Positions 36,573 through 45,126 of a stretch of 45,316 nt of DNA are shown here, one piece after another. Each line of letters opens with the position of its first letter. Within the stretch, counting starts at the first letter, position 1. Position numbers and translations under genes: made by a program. The DNA comes from Bryobacterales bacterium (GTDB lineage: Bacteria; Acidobacteriota; Terriglobia; Bryobacterales; Bryobacteraceae), in assembly GCA_009697505.1 (NCBI GenBank), contig SHUD01000017.1, positions 1-45,316 of the forward strand, read 5' to 3'. The notes under the pieces were generated by a model that was not told the origin of the DNA, ran no database searches, and saw only the letters and a list, made by a program, of their open reading frames with translations.

Positions 36573-37559
36573 CTATTTCGCCGCGTATCGCTTCGTGTAC
36601 TTGGTGCGCGAGTTAAAGACCACAAAAGACCCGTCTTCCGCCGCCGAAAGCTTCAGGTAGTGGCCGTCGTCATTCGCCTCGACGTTGGCGATAAAGGGAT
36701 CCGGCGAATTCGCCTCTTTCCCGCCGGCCAGCGAAAAATGCAGCTGCCAGAGGTCTGCAAGATCCGGCGAGGCCCGGAGCAGTTTCCATTCCTCCGGCAA
36801 TCCTCCCTTGCGGGCGCCGTTGTTCATGATGATGACCCGCGGGGTGAGTCCGTGAACCGACTTCGGAGAAAGGTGCGTCCCGTGGTGGGCCGTCAGGTAG
36901 ACGTCCGGCTTACCGGCTTTGTTGCCGGGACAATGCAGGCCGAATTCCTCATTCCAGATGATGTCGCCGGGGTCCACAAAGCGGAACTTCCCGAATTGAA
37001 TGGCAACTCCGGCCGACTGCGGATTTTCACCCTTCTCGCCCGTCACGGGAGCGATCCCCGCGCAGTGCGGATTTGCATCGCCCGGGACATTGACGTACTT
37101 GCCAGCCGCCGTCAGCACCATTACGTCCAGGCCTTTCACCGCGATCTTGTCGCCGGCCGCAATCACTTTGTGCTGGCCCGTCGCAAACGCCTTTTCATAG
37201 GGCTCAGCGTATTGGTTGTCCAGTTCGACGTTGGGTCCCTTATCCAGGAACAGCGTCACCGGCAGCCGCGCCAGTAAATTCGGCACTCCGCCGGCGTGGT
37301 CGTCGTGGTGATGCGTCAAAAAGAGCGTGTCGATCTTCTTGACCCCCGCGGCCTTGGCGGCAACAGCAATGCGGTTGGCATCGCGGCCACTGTTGCCCGC
37401 GTAGCCGGTGTCAATCAACAGCGTCTGTCCCGAGGGCGACACCACCAGCGTCGACTGCCCTCCTTCGACGTCAATGAAATAGATATCCAGCGTCTTGGCG
37501 GCGCGCGCAGCCACGGCCAGCGTGGCCCCCAGAACCAGCAATCGGGCGAAGTTCCCCAT
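36573..37559 (-). CDS. secreted metallo-beta-lactamase-fold hydrolase
   Basis: A 328-residue exported protein with a signal peptide (about residues 1-20, ARAA). The MBL metal motif is LFLTHHHDDHAGG near residue 80 (H-x-H-x-D-H), with further ligands in the VDPGDI region (Asp) and YLTAHHGTHLSPKSV (His). The domain resembles the ComEC C-terminal and related MBL hydrolases, which act on nucleic acids or phosphodiesters; in this periplasmic setting a phosphate or lactone ester is also possible. It is the first gene of the operon with the MBOAT and SGNH genes. A TACGAT box (37571-37566) lies 6 bases before the ATG, consistent with leaderless initiation. Its part in acetylation, if any, is unknown. 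Confidence 0.87.
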   Translation of the reverse strand: MGNFARLLVLGATLAVAARAAKTLDIYFIDVEGGQSTLVVSPSGQTLLIDTGYAGNSGRDANRIAVAAKAAGVKKIDTLFLTHHHDDHAGGVPNLLARLPVTLFLDKGPNVELDNQYAEPYEKAFATGQHKVIAAGDKIAVKGLDVMVLTAAGKYVNVPGDANPHCAGIAPVTGEKGENPQSAGVAIQFGKFRFVDPGDIIWNEEFGLHCPGNKAGKPDVYLTAHHGTHLSPKSVHGLTPRVIIMNNGARKGGLPEEWKLLRASPDLADLWQLHFSLAGGKEANSPDPFIANVEANDDGHYLKLSAAEDGSFVVFNSRTKYTKRYAAK

Positions 37560-37565
37560 AGCGGT

Positions 37566-37571
37566 ATCGTA
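37566..37571 (-). promoter_or_regulatory. -10 box of the MBL-MBOAT-SGNH operon
   Basis: On the minus strand TACGAT is followed by ACCGCT and the MBL ATG, a 6-base gap. No Shine-Dalgarno sequence is present. A weak CCGACA lies 17 bases upstream of it (37589-37594). Confidence 0.4.
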
Positions 37572-37594
37572 CTAGAAAGATCGCTCCTTGTCGG

Positions 37595-37632
37595 GATGCG
37601 TGCGATGCGTGCGAACGGCGTGTCGAACGGCG
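37595..37632. repeat. short tandem and spaced repeats between the MBL and nucleotidyltransferase genes
   Basis: GATGCGTGC occurs twice in tandem (37595-37603, 37604-37612), and GAACGGCG occurs at 37613-37620 and 37625-37632. They lie just upstream of the MBL promoter and after the nucleotidyltransferase stop. No function is known. Confidence 0.5.
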
Positions 37633-37635
37633 GAA

Positions 37636-38208
37636 TCACCCGTTCGCGGGCGGCTGGCGCTCACGAAGCTTGGCGGCAAGAGCGGGCTGGTCCAGCGTTT
37701 CCGCCAGAAGGTCCGCGGTTGCAAGCAAATAATCCCATTCCAGCACGTTCTTGTAAGTACTCAGAATGAGATGAACATCCTCCTGATCGCGAGGCCTTGG
37801 AGAAGGCAACTTGAGGAGGATCAAATCTTCGAGGCGCGCCACGCGAACCGCCACGTTCCCGATGTGACGCACGGGCGCCCGCTCGATCATGGTCCGTTCA
37901 AATGGAAAAGCCGCGAAGATAAAATCGAGCCGGACGCCTTCCCGCGTAGTGGCCGGCAAAACTCCTGTCTTCCGAATGAACTCTCTTGCGTCGGACACGC
38001 GGGCAACATAACGTGCCGACAAGAAATCACATACACGGTCGCGATCTTCCGCGGCGACCCAAAGTGTCAGGTCGACGTCCAGCGTTGCGCGCGGCAGAGC
38101 CCAAGCGGAAAGAGCCAGCCCACCGATCAGCATGTAGGGGATGGACGCCGCGTCCAGCTCTTCAACCGTTGTGGCGAGCGCTGCTTCGAGACTGGAGTTT
38201 GCGCTCAT
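37636..38208 (-). CDS. nucleotidyltransferase-fold protein (AbiEii/MNT-like)
   Basis: A 190-residue cytosolic protein. It has the NTase core IPYMLIGGLALSAWALPRAT followed by LDVDLTLWV, where G-G-x-A and D-x-D match the metal-binding positions of the nucleotidyltransferase superfamily. Later blocks include EGVRLDFIFAAFPFE (a third acidic residue) and VARLEDLILLKLPSPRPRDQEDVHLIL. Proteins of this kind include type IV toxin components and minor nucleotidyltransferases. ATG 38208 is chosen because the NTase pattern follows; sequence further upstream has no pattern and overlaps the next ORF. The role is unknown; a two-gene module with the small upstream ORF is likely because they overlap by 47 bases. 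Confidence 0.78.
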   Translation of the reverse strand: MSANSSLEAALATTVEELDAASIPYMLIGGLALSAWALPRATLDVDLTLWVAAEDRDRVCDFLSARYVARVSDAREFIRKTGVLPATTREGVRLDFIFAAFPFERTMIERAPVRHIGNVAVRVARLEDLILLKLPSPRPRDQEDVHLILSTYKNVLEWDYLLATADLLAETLDQPALAAKLRERQPPANG

Positions 38209-38416
38209 ACAAAGTGAGCACCCGGCGAAGATTTTGGATGCCGGTCTTCTCCGGGTCGGGATCGGTGCTGCGCACTTCCTCCGGGAAGCTTCGGTACAAC
38301 AATTCGACGTCCGCCATAATTTCAACGGGCGAACGCGGGTCAGGTTCCGCGTGAGCTTCCGCCCAGCTGCGGTACTCGGCCCAGCGTTGACTCCATTGCT
38401 TCGGATCCGGATCCAC
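38162..38416 (-). CDS. small acidic protein overlapping the nucleotidyltransferase gene
   Basis: An 84-residue ORF with codon use like the coding genes around it (third positions mostly G or C). It has the pattern DPDPKQWSQRWAEYRSW, PVEIMADVELLYRSFPEEV and DPDPEKTGIQNLRRVLTLYE, with two similar acidic DPDP stretches, and no membrane segment. The start is placed at GTG 38416, with GACAAT 6 bases before it; the frame is open further to 38503 but would run into the PAP2 stop. It shares 47 bases with the nucleotidyltransferase gene in another frame, which suggests they are expressed together. I do not recognise a family; it could be an antitoxin or regulator for the partner. Confidence 0.5.
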   Translation of the reverse strand: MDPDPKQWSQRWAEYRSWAEAHAEPDPRSPVEIMADVELLYRSFPEEVRSTDPDPEKTGIQNLRRVLTLYERKLQSRSSARHNG

Positions 38417-38463
38417 GAATCCATTGTCCCACGCCCGCTGCGTAAGGGTTCGCCCAACAACAC

Positions 38464-38994
38464 TTAGCGCAACAAGACTGCAGCCGTGTATCCCAACGTG
38501 CAACCGATCGCCGCGCCCGCCAGCACGTCACTCAGGAAGTGCATTCCCAGGAGAATGCGTGAAACCGCCACGCTGAAGGCGCAGAACAGCAGCCCGATCA
38601 GCATTGGGGGATAGAACGTGGCCAGCGAACTCGCCACCGAAAAAGCGGTGATGGTATGGCCAGAGGGAAACGAGAACTGATCCGGCGGAAGCAGAGTCGC
38701 CCAGCAGTGCGGCTCCAGCGAGCCGGGGCGTTTGCGATTGCAGGCGCGTTTCAGATACAGAAACAGAGCGATACCAGTGCTGACGGAAAGCACCGCGGCC
38801 AGGTCCGCGCGGAACCGCTCCGGTCCGCCCAGCAGCGCGACCACGGCGCCCAACGCATACCATAGCCAGCCATCACCGCCCCGCGTGGCCGCCACCATCC
38901 ACAGGCGCACCCAGTGCGGAGGCGTCCAGCGGTTGACGCGGCGCATCAGGCGATGGTCGCGGGCTTGCAGCCAATGTAATACCGATACCGCCAT
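38464..38994 (-). CDS. PAP2-family membrane phosphatase
   Basis: A 176-residue inner-membrane acid phosphatase of PAP2 type. The three motifs are KRACNRKRP (near residue 82), FPSGH (near residue 110) and SRILLGMHFLSDVLAG (near residue 144). Four to five hydrophobic segments lie around them. Such enzymes dephosphorylate undecaprenyl pyrophosphate, phosphatidic acid or phosphatidylglycerol phosphate; the motif spacing does not decide which. The ATG is preceded by AAAAGG with a 4-base gap. It is divergent from the GT28 glycolipid synthase gene, 55 bases apart, so the pair may serve a shared membrane-lipid task. Confidence 0.9.
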   Translation of the reverse strand: MAVSVLHWLQARDHRLMRRVNRWTPPHWVRLWMVAATRGGDGWLWYALGAVVALLGGPERFRADLAAVLSVSTGIALFLYLKRACNRKRPGSLEPHCWATLLPPDQFSFPSGHTITAFSVASSLATFYPPMLIGLLFCAFSVAVSRILLGMHFLSDVLAGAAIGCTLGYTAAVLLR

Positions 38995-39037
38995 GCTACC
39001 TTTTTAGGCCTCTGGTGTAACAGCAGTGTGACACTGG

Positions 39038-39043
39038 TATAAA
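39038..39043 (+). promoter_or_regulatory. -10 box of the GT28 gene
   Basis: TATAAA is followed by 6 bases and the GTG start at 39050. Initiation would fall on the G of the start codon, so the transcript would be leaderless. No convincing -35 is seen. Confidence 0.45.
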
Positions 39044-39049
39044 ACAATC

Positions 39050-40174
39050 GTGAAGAAAATTGATTTCATCTATTTTGACGCCGGCGGAGGGCACCGGTCG
39101 GCCGCAACCGCGTTGAAATCGGTGATCGACGCCCAGAACCGTCCTTGGGATATTCGCCTGGTCAACCTCCAGGAGGTACTAGACGTGCTGGATGTGTTCC
39201 GCAAGGTCACCGGAATACGGCTGGAAGACATCTACAACCTGATGCTCGCTAAGGGTTGGACGCTTGGCTCGGCCCAAGGGTTGCAGTTTATGCACGGGGT
39301 AATCCGATTATATCATCGCCCGGTGGTCCGGGTTCTCACCCAATATTGGCGAGAAACGCGGCCTGACATGGTGGTTTCGCTAGTGCCGAATTTCAACCGC
39401 GCCATGTACCAAAGCCTCCGCGCGGCGCTGCCGGAAGTGCCCTACGTAACGGTACTTACGGATTTCGCCGACTACCCGCCGCATTTCTGGATCGAGCGTG
39501 GCCAGGACCAGCACTTCATCTGTGGAACCGCCAAGGCCGTCGCACAGGCGTGCGCCCTCGGGCACACCAAAGAGCGCGTATTCGCGACCTCCGGCATGAT
39601 CCTGCGGCCGCGGTTCTATGACGCCGGTACGGCCGATCGCGCCGCGGAGCGCCTACGCCTGGGCCTCGACCCCGGCCGTCCCACGGGCCTGGTGTTGTTC
39701 GGCGGGCAGGGATCCAAAGTCATGCTGGAGATTGCCGAACGCCTGCGCGACACGCAACTCATCCTGATCTGCGGCCGCAATCAGAAGCTGGCGGAGCGCC
39801 TGAAGGCGCAGCCCGGCAATGCCAGAACCACCAATGCCGCGCACTTCGTCGAAGGCTTCACGCAGGAAGTTCCCTACTATATGCATCTATCCGACTTCTT
39901 CATCGGCAAACCCGGCCCGGGCAGCATCAGTGAAGCCGTGGCGATGAAACTTCCCGTGATCGTCGAGCGCAACGCCTGGACCCTCCCGCAAGAGCGCTAC
40001 AACGCCGACTGGGTGCGCGAGCGCCACGCCGGAATGGTGGTCTCCAATTTCCGCCATATCGACCGCGCCGTGAAGGAGATGCTGACTTCGCTCGACTCCT
40101 ACCGCGCCAGCGTGGCCCAGATCCAAAACCGAGCGGTGTTTGAAATTCCGGAGATTCTGGCGAAAATCCTTTAA
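39050..40174 (+). CDS. GT28-type glycosyltransferase, MGDG-synthase-like
   Basis: A 374-residue cytosolic or membrane-associated glycosyltransferase. The N-terminus is FIYFDAGGGHRSAATALKSV, the glycine-rich loop of the MGDG synthase/MurG-like superfamily. The C-terminal donor domain has LVLFGGQGSKVMLEIAERL, VEGFTQEVPYYMHLSDFFIG followed by KPGPGSISEA, the conserved UDP-sugar site with K-P-G-x-x-S-x-x-E. The likely reaction is transfer of galactose or glucose from a UDP-sugar to diacylglycerol. The start is GTG with no Shine-Dalgarno sequence and a TATAAA 6 bases earlier. Its divergent neighbour is a PAP2 phosphatase. In bacteria such enzymes make glycolipids, sometimes under phosphate shortage. 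Confidence 0.85.
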   Translation: MKKIDFIYFDAGGGHRSAATALKSVIDAQNRPWDIRLVNLQEVLDVLDVFRKVTGIRLEDIYNLMLAKGWTLGSAQGLQFMHGVIRLYHRPVVRVLTQYWRETRPDMVVSLVPNFNRAMYQSLRAALPEVPYVTVLTDFADYPPHFWIERGQDQHFICGTAKAVAQACALGHTKERVFATSGMILRPRFYDAGTADRAAERLRLGLDPGRPTGLVLFGGQGSKVMLEIAERLRDTQLILICGRNQKLAERLKAQPGNARTTNAAHFVEGFTQEVPYYMHLSDFFIGKPGPGSISEAVAMKLPVIVERNAWTLPQERYNADWVRERHAGMVVSNFRHIDRAVKEMLTSLDSYRASVAQIQNRAVFEIPEILAKIL

Positions 40175-40217
40175 TTCACATCTGGCGCGCGACGCGCGAT
40201 ACAATCATTCAAGCACT

Positions 40218-42847
40218 ATGTCCCTCTCTCCCGGCGACCATCTCGGGCCATACAAAATCCTGGCGCTAATCGGCAAAGGCGGGATGGGCTAAGTGTATCG
40301 GGCGCACGACCCGCGTGTGAATCGTGACGTCGCGATCAAGGTATCCTACGCTCGGTTCACGGAGCGCTTCACCCGCGAAGCCCGCGCCATTGGCGGGCTC
40401 AATCACACCAACATCTGCCATCCCTACGATGTCGGGCCGGACTACCTGGTCCTGGAGTTGGTCGAGGGCCCAGACTTGCGCGGTCCGCTAGATTTCGACG
40501 AAGCGCTGCCCATCATCAAGCAATTGATTGAAGGCATCGAAGCCGCGCACGAAAAGAACATCATCCACCGCGATCTGAAGCCCGCCAACATCAAGATTAC
40601 ACCCGAAGGTGAAGTCAAGATTCTGGATTTCGGGCTGGCGAAAGCCCTGGAACCGCCACCCTCCGCTGACGGCAAACCGGAAGACTCTCCGACGTTGACC
40701 ATGGGCGCGACCGTGGCCGGCACAATTCTCGGCACGGCAGCCTACATGGCGCCCGAGCAAGCCAAGGGCAAGGCGGCGGAAAAGCGCTCCGACATCTGGT
40801 CGTTTGGCGTCGTTGTCTATGAAATCCTGACCGGCAAGCGCCTGTTCCAAGGGGAATCCACCGTGGAGATCCTGGGCGGCGTACTAAACAAAGACCCCGA
40901 CATCTCCGCCGCGCCGCAGCGTGTACACAAGTTGCTGCGCTGGTGCCTGGAGAAAGACCGCAAACAGCGGCTGGCTTCGATCAGCGATGCGCGGAGACTT
41001 CTGTCTGAAGAGATTTCGTTTGCGCCAGCCGCCCGGACGCGGCGCGGAACGGTCGCGTGGATCGCGGCGGCTGTGCTGGCGGTAATCGCGCTCGGCGTAT
41101 CTTTCGTGCACTTCCGCGAGTCTCCCCCCGAGCAACGCAGCGTGCGCTTCCAGGTTGCACCGGCGGAGAAATCGAACATCCAGAATTTCAGGCTATCGCC
41201 AGACGGACGTTTCTTGGCCTTCAAGGCCGATGACCGGAAGCTGTGGGTCCGCGCGCTCGATTCCCTGCAAGCGAATTCGTTGCCGGGAACCGACGGCACC
41301 AGCGACTTGTTCTGGTCTCCGGATAGCCGATTCATTGGCTTCGTCGCGCAGGGGAAGCTCAAGAAGATCGTCGCTTCCGGCGGACCGCCGCAGATTCTTT
41401 GCGATGCACCCAACGCCCGCGGGGGAACCTGGAGCCGCGACGGAATCATTCTCTTCGCGGCGACGGCCAACTCCGGGTTTTTTCGCGTCCCCGAAGGGGG
41501 AGGCACACCGGTCCAAGTAACCAACCTGGGGAATTCGATCTCCACGGAGAGCAAACGTTACCCGGAGTTCCTGCCGGATGGCCGCCATTTTCTTTACGCA
41601 GTTATCGGAGGCAAAACCGAGCAGACCGGGATTTACGCAGGCTCGCTCGACGGGAAGCCATCTGTCCGCCTCCTGCCCGACCGATCCAATGCAATATACG
41701 CCGCTGCATTTTTTTCGGGGCGGGGCGCGCCAGGCCGGAGGCCGGACCAGAGTGGGTACCTGCTGTTTCGGCGTGGCGAAACGCTGATGGCCCAGCTCTT
41801 CGATCTCGCGCAACTCCGCATGAGCGGTGATTCGTTCCCTGTCGTGAACGGGTCGGCGAGGGCGCCGCTGCTGCCCTGGGGGCCTTCTCGGTATCGGAGA
41901 ATGGGACTCTGGCCTATGGGGCCGGCGCCGCGGCAGCAATCCAGTTGGTTTGGACCGATCGGGCGGGCAAACCGATGGGATTGTTCGGCCCCCCTGGAGC
42001 CTACAACAGATTCCGGCTAGCGCCGGACGAAAAGCGGATCGTCTTCGACGTGTCCAACCAGGATATTTGGGTGCTCGATGCAGTTCGCGGCGTGACGTCT
42101 CGACTGACGTCCGATCCCGCTGTCAACAACATTCCCATGTGGTCCCCCGACGGCCTTCGTGTCCTTTGGGCTTCCAACCGCAACGGAGCATTCAACGCGT
42201 ACTCCAAATCGGCGAGCGGCACGGGCCAGGAGGAGCTCCTGATCAAAATGGGCACCGCCACCGGTTATGCCGAAGACTGGTCCAAGGATGGGCGTTTTAT
42301 CCTCTACCAGATGCCGGTTGCGAAGACCGGGCAGGATCTGTGGATCGCTCCTCAGTCCCCTCAAGAGGCAGCAGGCGACCGCAAACCGTTTCCGTATTTG
42401 CAGTCGCAGTTCGACGAGCAAGATGGGCGGTTCTCTCCCGACGGCAAGTGGGTCGCCTACGTTTCCAACGAATCCGGCCGGGATGAAATCTACGTGCAAT
42501 CCTTTCCGCTATCCGGCGCGAAGTTTCAGATTTCTTCAAACGGCGGCACCGAACCCCAATGGCGGAACGACGGCACGGAGTTGTACTTCCTGGCTGTTGA
42601 CGGGAGCTTGATGGCGGTTCCGGTCAAGCTGGGCAATTCGGGTTCGGAGTCCTTCCAGTCGGGTGTGCCGAGAGCACTGATGCAGATCCCATCTGGCATC
42701 GGCGGCATAACGTTTCCGCGCAGCTACGCCGTGAGCAATGACGGCCAGCGGTTCCTCATCCCCAGCGCCAGCGCAGCCGGAAATGCGCCGTCTCTGACGG
42801 TGGTTCTGAACTGGCAGGCTGGACTGAACAATGGGTTAAAGAAGTAG
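40218..42847 (+). pseudogene. Ser/Thr protein kinase with TolB/WD40-like propeller, disabled by a nonsense codon and a frameshift
   Basis: ATG 40218 opens a PknB-type kinase: GPYKILALIGKGGMG is cut by TAA at 40290-40292 exactly where the family has Glu in GxGGMGEVY. The same frame resumes with VYRAHDPRVNRDVAIKV, HRDLKPANIKI, the DFG in ILDFGLAK and TAAYMAPEQ-type GTAAYMAPEQAKGKA, then a membrane segment near 41055-41110 and beta-propeller repeats (LSPDGRFLAFK, WSPDSRFIGF). Near 41850 the frame shifts: the family pattern FSVSENGTLAYGAG continues in another frame, consistent with loss of one G in the run at 41850-41852. The rest, to TAA 42845-42847, completes the propeller (WSPDGLRVLWASNRNGAF). 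Two independent lesions make a pseudogene more likely than errors. A GTG at 40293 could restart translation but would drop the ATP-binding glycine loop. Confidence 0.85.
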
Positions 42848-42896
42848 AGACTGAATCCTGCCCGCTTAGGCTACACTCAAGATTGAGGTACTCCTC

Positions 42897-43646
42897 ATGC
42901 GGATGCTGATTTTATTCGCGGCGGCGCTCACTCTTGCGGCACAAACGAAGAGCTATCAGGTCGACACGGGAACGCACGTCCCCCTGAGCCTGATCAATAG
43001 CGTCAGCACGAAGAACTCCATCCCCGGCGACCGTGTGTATCTGGAGACCGTCTTCCCGATCCTGGCGGACGGCCGCATTGTCATCCCTCCCGGCAGCTAC
43101 GTCATGGGAACGATCACCGAAATCCGCCGTCCGGGGAAAGTGAAAGGGAAGGGCGAATTTCACCTGCGCTTCGATTCGCTGACGCTACCCAACGGCACCA
43201 CCCGCGATTTCCGCGCGCACGTCACCGGCTTGGATGGCCGTGCCAGCGAAGACCTGGACCGCAAGGAAGGCAGCATCCGCAGCGAAGGTAATAAGGCTGG
43301 CGACGTGAAGACGATTGGCGAGACGGCGGCGGCGGGAGCCAGCATCGGCGCGCTTGCCGGCAGCGTGAATCACGCCCCAGGCATGGGCGCGGCGATTGGC
43401 GCCGGCGCGGGCGCGGCGGCAGCCCTGGCCGGAATCATGTTTACCCGTGGACCGGATGCGGTATTGGCCAAAGGCACCACCATCGAAATGGTCCTGGACC
43501 GCCAGGTGCAATTTGAAGAAAACGAACTGGATTTCTCCAATTCCATGACCCGGCGGGCGGGCGCGTCCGATGGCAGCGGCCCTCTTCCCAGCCGCAAAAG
43601 CCGAACCGGGACCTATCCTGGGCGTATACCCCGCTTAGTCCCCTAA
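42897..43646 (+). CDS. exported protein with TrbI/VirB10-like features
   Basis: A 249-residue exported protein with a signal peptide (residues 1-14, LFAAALTLAAQ). The region around VPLSLINSVSTKNSIPGDRV, VIPPGSYVMGTITEIRRPGK and FRAHVTGLDG resembles the beta-barrel domain of TrbI/VirB10 proteins in pattern. A glycine/alanine-rich hydrophobic stretch (about residues 144-180) may be a membrane segment or linker. No type IV secretion genes are nearby, so a conjugation role is unlikely; the family is widespread and of unknown function in acidobacteria. The 12-base CTCAA-GA-TTGAG inverted repeat (42876-42887) and a TACACT box (42872-42877) precede it. It follows the kinase pseudogene. Confidence 0.6.
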   Translation: MRMLILFAAALTLAAQTKSYQVDTGTHVPLSLINSVSTKNSIPGDRVYLETVFPILADGRIVIPPGSYVMGTITEIRRPGKVKGKGEFHLRFDSLTLPNGTTRDFRAHVTGLDGRASEDLDRKEGSIRSEGNKAGDVKTIGETAAAGASIGALAGSVNHAPGMGAAIGAGAGAAAALAGIMFTRGPDAVLAKGTTIEMVLDRQVQFEENELDFSNSMTRRAGASDGSGPLPSRKSRTGTYPGRIPRLVP

Positions 43647-43673
43647 AGTTCATCTCTCTGGAAGCCGAATTGA

Positions 43674-44819
43674 GTGGTACGGACCACTCCAGTGACCACT
43701 GTACAAGCTGCCGGTCATCCCGGCTATCAGGCAACCACGGCAGGCACCATTAAAGCCTTTCGCTTCTTAGGCGTGCCGGTGAGGTTGCACTTTACATTTA
43801 TCCTGCTCGTCATTTTTGTCGCGGTTTCAGTACTGGGCAGCGCCCAATCCAACGCGAGTTACGCGGCTTTCCTGGTGGGCAGTCTGGCCAGTGTCTTGCT
43901 CCATGAGTTGGGCCACGCGGTGGTCGCCTCACGCTTTGGAATCCGCACCACGGAAATCGTGATGTTTCCGATTGGCGGCCTGTCGCGCATGGAACGCCCG
44001 CTGCCTCCCACCGCCGAAATTTGGGTGGCGCTGGCCGGCCCCCTGGTCAACCTGCTGCTCGCCGCTGGTCTGTTCGCCTACATGATTTCATCCCAGCAGG
44101 CTGTGCCGGTGCTGGCAGCAGATTTGCTCCAGCCCAACGGCAAGAGCGCTCTCGCTCTTCTGCTCTACGGCAACATTCTGCTGGCTGGTTTCAATTTTCT
44201 GCCGGCATTCCCGATGGATGGCGGACGCATTCTGCGGGCACTGCTGAGCTACATCCGGCCGGAACAGGAAGCCACGCGCACGGCGGCCTGGATGGGACGC
44301 ATGCTGTCCATCAGCATGGGGCTCTACGGGTTGCTGGACTCGCAGTTCATGCTGGTGTTTTTCGCGCTGTTCATCTATCTGGGAGCGGTGCAGGAAAGTG
44401 TTGCGGCGCTGGGACGCACGCTGACGCGGGGCATTCCCATCCGCGCGGCGATGATTACGGAATTGCACACGCTGGAACACGGCGCGACCATTCGCGACGC
44501 CGCCAACCTGTTGTTATCCACATCGCAGCAGGATTTCCCGGTCATGCACGGAAATCAGGTAGTCGGACTGCTGGGACGGAACCTGCTCATTCGCGCGATC
44601 GCTTCGGATGGCCCGGATGCCTATGTGGCCGGCGTGATGGATCGCGACTACGTCGCCCTGACGCCGAACGAGGATCTAGCCGACGTTCTGCCGCTGATGG
44701 CACGGGCGGGACGCTGCGCCCTGGTCATGGAGAACGGTTCGCTTCTGGGCCTGCTCACCACCGATAACCTGTCGGAATTCCTGCTGCTCCGGCGCTTCGG
44801 CATGGAACCGGTGGTTTAG
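43674..44819 (+). CDS. site-2 protease (peptidase M50) with CBS domain pair
   Basis: A 381-residue inner-membrane zinc protease. The active-site motif is HELGHAVVASRFG (H-E-x-x-H) near residue 77, the third ligand lies in NFLPAFPMDGGRILRA near residue 178 (D-G-G), and about six membrane segments fill residues 30-240. Residues about 255-375 are a pair of CBS motifs (for example AMITELHTLEHGATIRDAAN and GVMDRDYVALTPNEDLADVL), which usually bind adenine nucleotides and regulate the enzyme. Proteins of this type cut transmembrane regulators. The start is GTG 43674; GTG 43692 in frame is an alternative. It is 27 bases after the TrbI-like gene and convergent with the small membrane gene. Confidence 0.88.
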   Translation: MVRTTPVTTVQAAGHPGYQATTAGTIKAFRFLGVPVRLHFTFILLVIFVAVSVLGSAQSNASYAAFLVGSLASVLLHELGHAVVASRFGIRTTEIVMFPIGGLSRMERPLPPTAEIWVALAGPLVNLLLAAGLFAYMISSQQAVPVLAADLLQPNGKSALALLLYGNILLAGFNFLPAFPMDGGRILRALLSYIRPEQEATRTAAWMGRMLSISMGLYGLLDSQFMLVFFALFIYLGAVQESVAALGRTLTRGIPIRAAMITELHTLEHGATIRDAANLLLSTSQQDFPVMHGNQVVGLLGRNLLIRAIASDGPDAYVAGVMDRDYVALTPNEDLADVLPLMARAGRCALVMENGSLLGLLTTDNLSEFLLLRRFGMEPVV

Positions 44820-44822
44820 GGT

Positions 44823-45101
44823 CTAGTACAACTCCCGCACCGCATCGTTAACCCACATTCCCGCCAGCACCACGGTCAGTGCCAGAGCGGTGTAGCCGAT
44901 TCCGCGCGAATAGCCGTCCAGCCTGTTGATCCGCTTCATCAGCTCGCGCTGCTCGGCTTCCATTTTGGCTTCGCCCGCGCTCAGATAAAGCGTGTCTTCC
45001 TCGTGGAGCCCCACAATCGAGCGGTACAGTAACAGCGCCAAGTACAGTGCGGTCGCGATTCCCCAACAGATGGTGACGATCTCGAACGGAGATAACTGCA
45101 T
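44823..45101 (-). CDS. small two-segment membrane protein
   Basis: A 92-residue protein with hydrophobic segments near residues 5-26 and 68-86 separated by a charged, helical stretch (HEEDTLYLSAGEAKMEAEQR), so probably two membrane helices with a cytosolic linker. It has AGGAGG 7 bases before ATG 45101, one of the few strong Shine-Dalgarno sequences in this window, and a consensus-like sigma-70 promoter upstream (TTGACA-17-TATAAA). That suggests strong expression. No family is recognised. It is convergent with the M50 protease gene, 3 bases between the stops. Confidence 0.7.
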   Translation of the reverse strand: MQLSPFEIVTICWGIATALYLALLLYRSIVGLHEEDTLYLSAGEAKMEAEQRELMKRINRLDGYSRGIGYTALALTVVLAGMWVNDAVRELY

Positions 45102-45126
45102 GGTGGTACCTCCTTTGACGGTTCAA

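Noticed and set aside
37595-37612. The tandem GATGCGTGC pair as a CRISPR or iteron array
   Set aside because: Only two copies, with no spacers and no replication gene nearby.
41945-42847. The 300-codon frame as a separate gene
   Set aside because: It continues the propeller of the kinase in another frame and its start is internal to the family pattern, so it is the broken half of the same gene.
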